Assembly: GCA_045117315.1 (NCBI GenBank)
Contig: JBGUNJ010000219.1
Coordinates: forward strand, 1-58,726
DNA length: 58,726 nucleotides
Direction of reading: 5' to 3'
DNA from: CAG-791 sp045117315
GTDB lineage: Bacteria; Bacillota; Clostridia; Lachnospirales; Lachnospiraceae
Of this stretch, positions 40,934-50,300 are shown piece by piece. The notes under the pieces were generated by a model, which made no database searches, was not told the origin of the DNA, and saw nothing but the letters and a program-made list of their open reading frames with translations. Numbering within the stretch: position 1 is the stretch's first letter; every line of letters begins with the position of its first letter. The translations under genes and the position numbers were made by a program.

Positions 40934-43900
40934 TTGGTTGACAACGAAGCCGGACATTTTTTCAATTTCCGGAAAAACAAAAAGACTGATAAGCAAAAGA
41001 CCGAGGCGGCTGCAAAAGCCGGCCGCCGCCGGTCCTATTTTCTTGCCGTCATGAGCCTGGTGCTGGCCGGGATCCTGATCTATCGCCTCCACTGGCTTCA
41101 GATCGTCAACGGAGAGCGGTATCTGAGTGATTTCAAGAGCAGTATCCGCCGGACCGTCGTTAACCGCGGCAAACGGGGCAAGATCTATGATTCCCAGGGA
41201 AGAGTACTGGCTGAGACTGTCTCCTCCTACAATATTACGATGAACGATATGACAGAAGATTCATCCGGAGACCAGTCGCTCCTGAACAACAGGATTAAAG
41301 AAGTCATCGATATCGTCGATGAAAACGGCGGCGAGATGTACAATGATTTCAATATTGTCCTCAACGGCGGCAGCTATTATTTCAAGGAAATGGGCGCCAC
41401 AGCCAAACAGCGGTTTCTGGCCGATATCTACGGATATCCCGATCCGGCGGATCTGACCGAAGAGGAATCATCCAAGACCGCCGAGGAAATCGTCAATGAA
41501 CTGGCGGACAGGTACGGGATCAGTTCCATGGGAATCGACGACCGGAAAGTTGTACTCGAACTGGTCATTGCCCGTTACAAGCTCTCTTTGAACTATTATC
41601 AGAAATATATCTCCACTGTGCTGGCCAAAAATGTCCCTGAGAAAACCAGGGAAGCGATCAAAGACCGTTTTGATTCCACACAGGACGGCGTCCAGATCGA
41701 AGAGGAACTTGTGCGCCGCTACCCCAAAGGCATTATTTATTACAGCAATATTGTCGGTTACACCGGTGAGGCGGATGAAGACTATGTCAATGAAGAGAGC
41801 CACACCGGAACCGACGAAGAGGGACACCCCCTCTACCGGGAGGGCGACATGGTCGGTCTCACCGGCATCGAGGCCTCCCAGGAAGAGATTCTGCACGCGG
41901 TCAGCGGCCAGGAGACTTTCAATGTCGACAATATCGGCCGTATCACCAGCACGCCCGTCAATAACGAGGATGTTTCCGTAGCCGAACAGAGTTATGCCGC
42001 AAAAGACGGCGGAGATGTCTATCTCACTATTGATTACTCGCTGCAGAAAAGCGCTTATCTGATCATCGAGGATAATCTCCGCGAAATCATCCTGGGTAAA
42101 CTGCAGGACGCCATCCTGGATCAGGAGATCTCCCAGGACCAGTCCGGCGACTCGATCCGTATACCGATCAGCAATGTCTATACATCCTGCCTGACAAACA
42201 TTCTGGACACAACCCACTTCACCTCCGAGGAGGCAAGTGAGACCGAGAAGGATGTCGCGATAAAATTCGAACAATTCCGGGAGCGCCGCAGCGGCGAGAT
42301 CCTGACTGAGATTGAAGAAGCCACGACCACCTACAAAAACCTGGGGCTGGAGATGAGGTATTATCAGAAGCTTCTGGCCCAGGCCCTGTATGATTACGGT
42401 GTCCTCACCACCAGCTTCGAGGAGAGCGACGCGGGCAATCAGGTGTACAAAGCCTGGGATAAAGGCGAGAACACTTTCCGCGACCTGATCATGGAATATA
42501 TCCGCAAGGATTGGATCGATACCTCCAGTCCCTATCTGAAGCTGGAGTCAGGACATCCCAAAGACTCTGAGATCTTCGAAGGGATCCTGACCTTTTTCGA
42601 CGACGTGATCGGCGCGGACAGCGGCACACTGAACGACAGGGATTTCCGCAACGCTTTTTATAAGTATCTGATCATCAACCAGGAAGTCACCGGAGACCAG
42701 GTCTGCCAGCTTCTGCTGGATCAGGAGATCGTAGAGATCGATCAGCAGGAGCAGGAGAGCTTCGATTACGAATGGGGTGAAAGTGCCTATCAGTTTATGT
42801 ACAACCGCATTCAGAAAATGGATCTGACTCCCGCCCAGCTGCACCTTTATCCGTCCACAGCTTCCGCTGTCGTGACAGACCCGCGGAACGGAAACGTGCT
42901 TGCCCTGGTGTCCTATCCCGGATATGACGCCAACAAGATCAACGACGAGTCCTATTACCGAAAGCTGGTCAACGACCCCGCCAAGCCTCTTCTCAACTAT
43001 GCCACGCAGCAGCTGACAGCTCCCGGCTCCACATTCAAGATGGTCACAGCCACAGCTGCCCTGAGCGAAAAAGTTGTCACGATCAAAGATACAGTCGAGT
43101 GCAAAAAGAAGGGTACCTTCAAGAAAGTAAAAGAAGATCCCGATCCTCCCAAGTGCTGGATTTATCCCGGCAGGCACAAAAAGCAGAATCTGGAGGGCGC
43201 CATCGCCAACTCCTGCAACATGTACTTCTACGAGATGGGATACCGTCTGGGACTGCATCAGGAGCGCGAAGAAAACCGGGAAGACGACTGGGAAGACGAC
43301 TGGGACGACGATGATGACGACGATGATGACGACAAGAAGACTGACAAGAACTACGACAACGCCTACGGCGTAGAAAGGATCAGGAAATACGCCGAAAAAT
43401 ACGGTCTTTCATCCGTGTCAGGTGTGGAGATCACCGAGTCCGAACCCAGGCTTCTTTCCAACGACCCGATCCGCGGCGCGATCGGTCAGGAGACCAATGC
43501 CTTCTCGACAGCAAGCCTGGCCAGATATGTGTCCGGAGTCGCAAACAGCGGACATGATTATAAGCTGTCTCTGATCCATAAAACCAGAACGGGCGACGGA
43601 AGCGAAGTCATCCACAAAACCGAAACCGACCATACGATCACTCTGACAGAAGACCAGTGGAACAGTATACACAGAGGAATGCGCCGTGTCGCGACCGGGT
43701 ACTCTGCCTTTAACGTTCTCTGGGAATACCCTGTCGCCGGAAAGACAGGTACAGCCCAGCAGAAGGATATGCCGGACAATGCTCTGTTCGTGGGATATGC
43801 GCCCTACTACGAAAAGGGAGCCTGGAACGAAGAGCAGCTCTCAGCCGTCAATAAGATTTCTCTGGCCGTCCGGATTCCCAACGGATATACCTCCACCTAT

Positions 43901-44002
43901 GCCGCAAACCTGGGAGCGGATATCATCAGATATTTCTATTATCCGGACCAGTTTAACCAGATTGTGGATCAGGTCGTACGCGACAGAGCCCCTGACAGAT
44001 GA
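40934..44002 (+). CDS. mrdA: Class B penicillin-binding protein (PBP2/MrdA-like transpeptidase)
   Basis: 1022 residues; start TTG 40934, seven bases after AGGGAG. It crosslinks peptidoglycan outside the membrane, normally as the partner of RodA encoded next. A basic cytoplasmic tail and one transmembrane helix (~33-52) precede the dimerisation region (NRGKRGKIYDSQGRVLAETV). Transpeptidase motifs are STFK (S699), SCN (S760) and KTG (K937). Between SxN and KTG is an acidic insertion with ten consecutive Asp (~791-800) flanked by Glu/Asp/Trp-rich residues. The protein is longer than most MrdA (about 600-950). With mreBCD missing here, it may serve septal rather than elongation synthesis. Confidence 0.93.
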   Translation: MVDNEAGHFFNFRKNKKTDKQKTEAAAKAGRRRSYFLAVMSLVLAGILIYRLHWLQIVNGERYLSDFKSSIRRTVVNRGKRGKIYDSQGRVLAETVSSYNITMNDMTEDSSGDQSLLNNRIKEVIDIVDENGGEMYNDFNIVLNGGSYYFKEMGATAKQRFLADIYGYPDPADLTEEESSKTAEEIVNELADRYGISSMGIDDRKVVLELVIARYKLSLNYYQKYISTVLAKNVPEKTREAIKDRFDSTQDGVQIEEELVRRYPKGIIYYSNIVGYTGEADEDYVNEESHTGTDEEGHPLYREGDMVGLTGIEASQEEILHAVSGQETFNVDNIGRITSTPVNNEDVSVAEQSYAAKDGGDVYLTIDYSLQKSAYLIIEDNLREIILGKLQDAILDQEISQDQSGDSIRIPISNVYTSCLTNILDTTHFTSEEASETEKDVAIKFEQFRERRSGEILTEIEEATTTYKNLGLEMRYYQKLLAQALYDYGVLTTSFEESDAGNQVYKAWDKGENTFRDLIMEYIRKDWIDTSSPYLKLESGHPKDSEIFEGILTFFDDVIGADSGTLNDRDFRNAFYKYLIINQEVTGDQVCQLLLDQEIVEIDQQEQESFDYEWGESAYQFMYNRIQKMDLTPAQLHLYPSTASAVVTDPRNGNVLALVSYPGYDANKINDESYYRKLVNDPAKPLLNYATQQLTAPGSTFKMVTATAALSEKVVTIKDTVECKKKGTFKKVKEDPDPPKCWIYPGRHKKQNLEGAIANSCNMYFYEMGYRLGLHQEREENREDDWEDDWDDDDDDDDDDKKTDKNYDNAYGVERIRKYAEKYGLSSVSGVEITESEPRLLSNDPIRGAIGQETNAFSTASLARYVSGVANSGHDYKLSLIHKTRTGDGSEVIHKTETDHTITLTEDQWNSIHRGMRRVATGYSAFNVLWEYPVAGKTGTAQQKDMPDNALFVGYAPYYEKGAWNEEQLSAVNKISLAVRIPNGYTSTYAANLGADIIRYFYYPDQFNQIVDQVVRDRAPDR

Positions 44003-44138
44003 CCGGTTCCGCCTGTACAGAATATTTGGCTTATGACATGTCGTCCGATACAGGAAAGGCAATAGGCTTCCGATCACATTATCACACTGCGCCCTGACCG
44101 GGCATCCTGCGTCAGGGCTGCGTTTTGGAGTTGTTCCC

Positions 44139-45233
44139 ATGCTGGATAAGTTTTCATTAAAAAAGATGGATTATTTCCTGATCGCGCTTGTATGTTCGCT
44201 GAATTATTGCGGACTGCTCGCCATACAGAACGCGGCCCCGGAACTCTACCGGCGGCAGATGCTGGGTTTTATCGTGGGAGCCGCTCTGATGCTGCTTTTA
44301 TCCATCTTTGATTATCACTATATCTTAAAACTGCACTGGCTCTTTTATGCTGCGGCGATCGGACTGCTCATGCTGGTGCTGCGGATCGGGACCTCAGGCG
44401 GAGGCGCTCAGCGCTGGATCTCACTTTTCGGGATCACTTTCCAGCCCTCTGAGGCCTCAAAAATATTGTTGATTTTATTTTTTTCAGAGTTCATAATATT
44501 TTACAGGACCAAAATGTTCCGGCCCCTTCATCTGCTGGCTTGTGTCGCACTGATTCTGCCGCCGGTCTACCTGGTCTATAAGGAGCCCGATTTTTCCACC
44601 AGTCTGATGCTTCTTCTCATATTCAGCCTGATGATGTATGTCGGGGGGCTTGAATGGCCGATCGTGGCTGCGATCATTGCGGCTGTAGTGCCTGCCTTTT
44701 TCTGGATCATCTCCCAGGCCACGCAGGGAAACAGCAGCATTTTGTCCGTATACCAGCAGAACAGGATCCTGGCCTGGCTCCATCCGGAAAACTACGCGGA
44801 TTCAACTGCCTATCAGACGATAAATTCCATGACCGCGATCGGTTCGGGACAGATCATCGGAAGAGGGCAGGAGGCCAATTCCCTTCTCAACACGGGTTTT
44901 ATTTCAGAATCACAGACTGACTTTATTTTCACTGTCATAGGAGAGACCTTTGGTTTCATCGGCTGCTGCGCAGTCATTCTCCTGATTTTCATCATCACGA
45001 TCAAATGCTTTCTGATCGCGGCAAAAGCTGTCGATTCCCAGGGCAGGGTCATTGCGGCCGGAATGGGCACCTGGATCGGACTTCAGAGTTTCCTTAACAT
45101 CGGTGTCGCCACGGGCATTCTGCCCAACACAGGCATCCCGCTTCCTTTTGTCAGCTATGGCCTCACCAGCCTGGTCTGCCTTTACGCCGGCATAGGACTT
45201 CTGCTGAATGTGCGCATGCAGCAGAAAAACTGA
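44139..45233 (+). CDS. rodA: SEDS peptidoglycan glycosyltransferase RodA/FtsW
   Basis: 364 residues with about ten transmembrane helices. It polymerises lipid II with its cognate class B PBP, encoded just upstream. SEDS landmarks are GAQRWISLFGITFQPSEASK, VYKEPDFSTSLMLLLIF, an ALQP-like AWLHPENYADSTAYQ loop, SQTDFIFTVIGETFGFIG and GILPNTGIPLPFVSYGLTS. Length and placement before mgsA point to RodA rather than FtsW. The start is ATG 44139 after GGAG with wide spacing. A GCCCTGAC/GTCAGGGC hairpin sits at 44091-44118 in the 136-base gap. Confidence 0.93.
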   Translation: MLDKFSLKKMDYFLIALVCSLNYCGLLAIQNAAPELYRRQMLGFIVGAALMLLLSIFDYHYILKLHWLFYAAAIGLLMLVLRIGTSGGGAQRWISLFGITFQPSEASKILLILFFSEFIIFYRTKMFRPLHLLACVALILPPVYLVYKEPDFSTSLMLLLIFSLMMYVGGLEWPIVAAIIAAVVPAFFWIISQATQGNSSILSVYQQNRILAWLHPENYADSTAYQTINSMTAIGSGQIIGRGQEANSLLNTGFISESQTDFIFTVIGETFGFIGCCAVILLIFIITIKCFLIAAKAVDSQGRVIAAGMGTWIGLQSFLNIGVATGILPNTGIPLPFVSYGLTSLVCLYAGIGLLLNVRMQQKN

Positions 45234-45342
45234 CAGCTCTGAACCCGTACAGGCCGGTATTCACAGCTCAGAACAGAAACTCTGGTTATAAACTCTGGAT
45301 ATAAGCTCTACCACTTGTTTTTCATCTGTCAGGAGTACTTAA

Positions 45343-45738
45343 ATGAAAATCGCTTTGATAGCACATGATGCCAAAAAAAAGCTTATGCAGAACTTCTGCA
45401 TTGCTTACAGAGGTATTCTTGCAAAAAATGAGGTCTGCGCCACCGGTACCACTGGCAGGCTGATCGAGGAAGTGACCAATCTCTCGATCCACAAGCTTCT
45501 GGCCGGGCACTTAGGCGGTATGCAGCAGATCGGAGCACAGATTGAACACAACGAGATCGATCTGGTCATCTTTCTGCGCGATCCGCTCACGGCCAAGCGG
45601 CACGAGCCGGATGTAAACATCGTTGTAAGGCTCTGCGATATGCACAATATTCCTCTTGCGACCAACCTGGCGACGGCTGAGCTCTTGATCAAGTCCCTTG
45701 ACCGCGGCGATATGGAATGGCGTGAAATATATAAATAA
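45343..45738 (+). CDS. mgsA: Methylglyoxal synthase with replaced catalytic aspartate
   Basis: 131 residues; the family converts dihydroxyacetone phosphate to methylglyoxal plus phosphate. Aligned with E. coli MgsA at a constant offset of 11, H8, D80, H87 and D90 match H19, D91, H98 and D101. The catalytic base D71, however, falls on M60 (GHLGGMQQIG instead of GPMGGDQQ). Phosphate-binding ATGTTGRL is intact. So the enzyme may be inactive or altered. Some clostridial relatives carry Glu at this site as far as I recall, but Met cannot act as a base. It follows rodA by 110 bases, as in other clostridia. The start ATG has AGGAG at good spacing. Confidence 0.9.
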   Translation: MKIALIAHDAKKKLMQNFCIAYRGILAKNEVCATGTTGRLIEEVTNLSIHKLLAGHLGGMQQIGAQIEHNEIDLVIFLRDPLTAKRHEPDVNIVVRLCDMHNIPLATNLATAELLIKSLDRGDMEWREIYK

Positions 45739-45984
45739 AGTTCAGCCGGTCCGCGGTTTCCGACAGCGTAAGGGTAATTCTGCCCATTCTGCCGGCATCG
45801 GGTATCTGATCCATCCCGGCTCACGGCTTTCAAACATGTTGACGCTTTTCTCATGCGTGCCGGCAGTCCTGTTTTCATGCATGCCGGCGCTCCCGGAAGC
45901 ACTTTTTTATAATGATTTTTTTGTTATTTCATGATTTTTTATCTCAGAACTTCAGAAACTCAAGTAAGGTAATATCGGTTTTTT

Positions 45985-47031
45985 ATGAATAATAATTCCA
46001 CACACAAACACATTTCCTGTTCAGAAAACGGTAAAAAGGCCGTCTTTCTGTCCAGGAAAATTTTATGCCCTGTTTTATCCATTCTGATGGTTTTGTCCAT
46101 GACAGGGTGCAGCCGCGGCTATATTTCCTCATACAATGACAACGCAGGCAGGAGCAGTTTTTCTCTGACAGCCGTCTCCGCTGATTTCAGCGGCAGAGCC
46201 GGACTTTTTGCCCAGGACATGCCCGTCCCCGGAGAGGGCATCTCCCTCAGTATCGGCAAGAACAACGCGTCCGCCCTCTTTGATCTGGACAGCGGAACAA
46301 CAGTGGTCGAGAATAATATCACCGAAAAGATCTATCCCGCCAGTACTACCAAAATCATGACTGCGCTCCTGGCCATCAAGTATGGAAAAATGGATGACAT
46401 GCTGAAAGCTTCCTCCACTGTCGCCGACCTGGAGTGGGAGGCACAGAAGATCGGGATCGAGCCGGGTGATAAAATGACTCTTGACCAGGCTCTTCACTAT
46501 CTCATGGTCTACTCCGCCAATGATGCCGCCATCATGATCGCGGAACATATCGGCGGGACATATGACAAATTCATCGATATGATGAACGAGGAAGCCGCCT
46601 ATCTGGGAGCCACATCCACACACTTTGTCAATCCCCACGGGCTTCACAGGAAAGACCACTACACCACGGCCTATGATCTTTTCCTGATCTTTCAGGAATG
46701 CCTCAAGTATGACAAGTTCCGCGAACTGATTCATCTGGATTCCTACAACACTGTCTTTCATGACAAGGACGGAAATATACGGGCCATTGAGGTTCCCTCC
46801 ACTGACAATTACCTTGTCGGGGTCACGAAAGCTCCCAATACCATCAGGGTCATCGGAGGAAAGACCGGCACGACCAACCAGGCGGGCAGCTGTCTCATCA
46901 TTCTGTCGGAGAGCAGCAGCGGGAGAGAATTTGTCTCCGTAGTCCTGGGAGCACCGGATTCTCCGGCCCTCTACGTGTCCATGAACCAGCTTTTGCGAAA
47001 GGCCAGGGAATACTCTAAAGAAAAGGAATAG
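45985..47031 (+). CDS. dacA: D-alanyl-D-alanine carboxypeptidase (lipoprotein-type)
   Basis: 348 residues; ATG 45985 has only a weak upstream site. It trims the terminal D-Ala of peptidoglycan stem peptides outside the membrane. The signal sequence ends in a lipobox, LSMTGC (cysteine ~41), so it is probably lipid-anchored. Penicilloyl-serine motifs are all present: STTK in YPASTTKIMTALL, SAN in MVYSANDAAIMIAEH, and KTG in GGKTGTTNQAG. It lacks the usual C-terminal amphipathic anchor, in keeping with the lipobox. It is near mrdA-rodA but separated by 246 bases with short direct repeats. Confidence 0.92.
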   Translation: MNNNSTHKHISCSENGKKAVFLSRKILCPVLSILMVLSMTGCSRGYISSYNDNAGRSSFSLTAVSADFSGRAGLFAQDMPVPGEGISLSIGKNNASALFDLDSGTTVVENNITEKIYPASTTKIMTALLAIKYGKMDDMLKASSTVADLEWEAQKIGIEPGDKMTLDQALHYLMVYSANDAAIMIAEHIGGTYDKFIDMMNEEAAYLGATSTHFVNPHGLHRKDHYTTAYDLFLIFQECLKYDKFRELIHLDSYNTVFHDKDGNIRAIEVPSTDNYLVGVTKAPNTIRVIGGKTGTTNQAGSCLIILSESSSGREFVSVVLGAPDSPALYVSMNQLLRKAREYSKEKE

Positions 47032-47350
47032 TTTCCTCTTTTATAACCAACTCCGAAACATTTTTTTCTGTCTGTGAAATATGCATCGTTTTCAGGTGAA
47101 ATACGGTAACGTGCCATCTGTCATGAAAAACGACTGTCTGTCAAGAGCGTCTTCTTGAAAACAACTATTATGATATATTTATCCCGAGCTCAAAAGAACA
47201 GTCGGAGCTTCTGTTTTAATAATTCAATCTTTGCTGCAAAAACCATATATAAGATGTAGATGTCAAAAGTCAGGAAAAGGCTCTGAGTATCCGGCAGCAT
47301 ATATATGATTAGTGCAGCAAAAGAAACAATTATACGGGAGGAATAGAACA
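47032..47350. other. AT-rich intergenic region before the RHS locus
   Basis: The base composition drops markedly here. No hairpin terminator with a T-run and no well-spaced sigma-A promoter could be fixed; TATGATATAT (47169-47178) is a possible -10 without a matching -35. The right end carries GGGAGGA (47336-47342), which sets the GTG start at 47351. Confidence 0.5.
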
Positions 47351-50300
47351 GTGACCCAATTCTTGGTAGAACCTGAAAAACTCAGACAAATTGCTGCGGA
47401 TATTAAGGATATTGAGGGCGAATTCCTGCGGACTTCAGGGAATGTCCGGACAGCTTCCGGAAATCTCGTCCGTCATTCTGCTTTATTTGCTCAGATCAGC
47501 CGGACTTTAAACCAGATAGCAGACAGAATAGAGACAGATTCCATAACAGCCCGTCAGATGTCGTCAGCCTTATATTCAATTGCCTCCATTTACATTCAGA
47601 CAGAAAACAGGCTTGCGGGTAACACCAATATTCCGGAAATTATCCGGGAGTCGATCCGCAAGACTGTAGAAGCGATCTACGATCTTCTCCGCAAATGGAA
47701 ACGGATTCCCGGCGGGACATCATCGCCGACATCTTCCTACGATGGAGATCCGGTAGATATGACTACTGGAAATTATGTAGACGATGTGGAAGAGCTGAAG
47801 ATATACAGCCCTTCAGGTCTTGAGATGATCCGCCATTATAATTCTCTTTATCTGCAGCCCGGAAGTCTTGGCGTTGGATGGACCCATAATTATGAGATGT
47901 CCCTGCAGAGGGATGGGGATATGATGATTGTGATCTGGGGGAACCAGACGCAGGAGAGTTTCGTCAGAGAAAGTGATAAGTTATACAGGAGTGCTTCTGA
48001 CGGAACAGAATATCTGTCCATTGAAGAATCGGAAATCCTGCTCCACACCAAAGGAGGGAGTAAGTATCATTTTGATCCGGATGGCAGACTTGTCAGCATC
48101 ACACATCTTTCCGGAATCAGAAATCTGTTTTTCTCCTATGAGGATGGACGTCTTGCCCGCGCGGAAGATACTTTTGGCAATTATCTGGAATATCATTATA
48201 CGAGAGAAGGTTTTCTGGAATCTGCAGCGGACCATACAGGCAGAAAGGTTTCTTTTGAATATGAAAGCGGCCTGCTGTGCAAGGCCCTCGCGGCAGACGG
48301 CCTTGAAACAAACTATCATTATGATGAAAAAGGCCGTCTTGCAGAAGTGCAGGGTCCGGATGGAATTATCCGTTTATTCAATGAATATGATGATTCAAAC
48401 CGTGTGGTTTTCCAGAAAATGGCAGATGGATCCGAAGCGCGTTTTGAATATGAAGGACAGGAAGTCAGTTTCACGGACCGCAATGGTGCGAAAACTGTCT
48501 ATGTCCATGATGACATGGGCAGGATCAAAGAAGCGAGGTATCCGGCAGGGACAGAATTTTTTGGATATGACGAATGCGGCCGCCGTATTTCCTATATCGA
48601 TCTGAATGGCAATTTGTTTACCAGAAAATATGATGCGGATGGCAATATCACGGAATTTGTGGATGGATCCGGAAACATCAGCCGGTACACTTATGATATA
48701 AACGGAAACAGGATCCAGTCGGAGGTTCCTGACTGCGGCAGTTCCACTGCCGGGTATGATGAACAGGGCAACATGGTCTCCCTGGTGGACAGCCAGAATA
48801 CAAAAACGCTCTTTACTTACAAAAATGGGCTGCTGATCCGTGTCCTGTACGCAAATGGAAGCGATGTATCTTTTGAATATGATGATAAAGGAAGAATGAT
48901 CGCTGCAAAAGATGAACGGGGTTTTACCCAGCGTTTCTCATATGATGACCTTGGCCGCAGAGTACTGTTTGAGGATGGATGCCATGTAAAGACAGTATAT
49001 ACTTATGACGAGGCAGACCGGATCAAAACAATTCGTAACGGCCTTGGACAGGAAAAGGTTTATCATTATGAAAACGGCCGGTTGATCCGTGTAGATGATT
49101 TTGACGGCTTTTCGGAAAGCTGGGAATATGATTCTATGGGGCAGGTGACCAGACATACCGACAAAGAAGGCCGGGAAGTGTCCTATCGCTATGATTCCAT
49201 GGGAAATATCAGTGAGATCTGCTTCCCTGACGGAGGCGTGGTCACACGGAGTTATGATCTGATGAACCGGCTCATCGAGGTTAAAGGGCCGGAGGACAGT
49301 GTCCTTCGTATGAAATATGACGGAGACGGAAACTGCATCTGCCGGGACGAAGACGGACATGTCAGAGAATTCACCTACGACGCGATGAGCCATGTCTCCT
49401 CCATCCTGGAAAACAAAGGACTCCGGAAATTTGAATACGACAAAGCCGGGAGGATCACGAAGGTTCTGAGAGAAGACGGAGAGATCTTCGAATACCGTCA
49501 TGATTCAAACGGAAGGGTGGTTCTGGCCAGGAAACCCAGGGGACTGGAATATCATTATGAGTACGATGTAAGGGGGAATCTTGTCTCCGCGGATAACGGA
49601 CTTGCGGATAAAACCTGCTATGAATATTTTCCAAACGGGCAGATCAGCAGAGTCATCTATCAGAACGGCAACACGATTGAGAACGATTATGACCCGGAGG
49701 GCCGACTGATCAGCGAGACACGTTCGGACGGATATGGCCTGCGCTATGAATATGACGCACTGGGCAGAAAGATCCGGACAACAGATACGGAAGGACACCA
49801 GAGAACCTGGGAGTATGATACAGCCGGAAACACCTCCCGGGCAGTAGACAGCCTTGGCCGCAGCACCTTCTACCGCTACTCTCCAAACGGTCAGCTTATC
49901 TATATGAAAGATCCTCTGGGAAATGAAACCCGTTACAAATATGATCCGATGGACCGCCTGACCGCTGTACTGCAGGCAAACGTGACAGACGAAGAAGCTG
50001 TCAGGATCCTGGAGCATACAGAGGAATATCAGAAACCGGAAAACAAGGAACTTCATCTGACCACGTGGACGCGGGATAAAAACGGACGGATCCTGTCCAG
50101 AACCGATTCCTTCGGTAATACAGGCAGGTGGGAGTACCGCCCTGATGGTCAGGTGCGGAAACACTGGGACGAAGAGAACAGATGCACCGAATATCAGTAT
50201 GACCAGATGGAGCGCCTGGAAAAAGTTATCTATCCGGACCGGAAGACGGCAGCATATTCTTACAATAAAATGGGCCAGATCACCGGCGTTACTGACTGGA

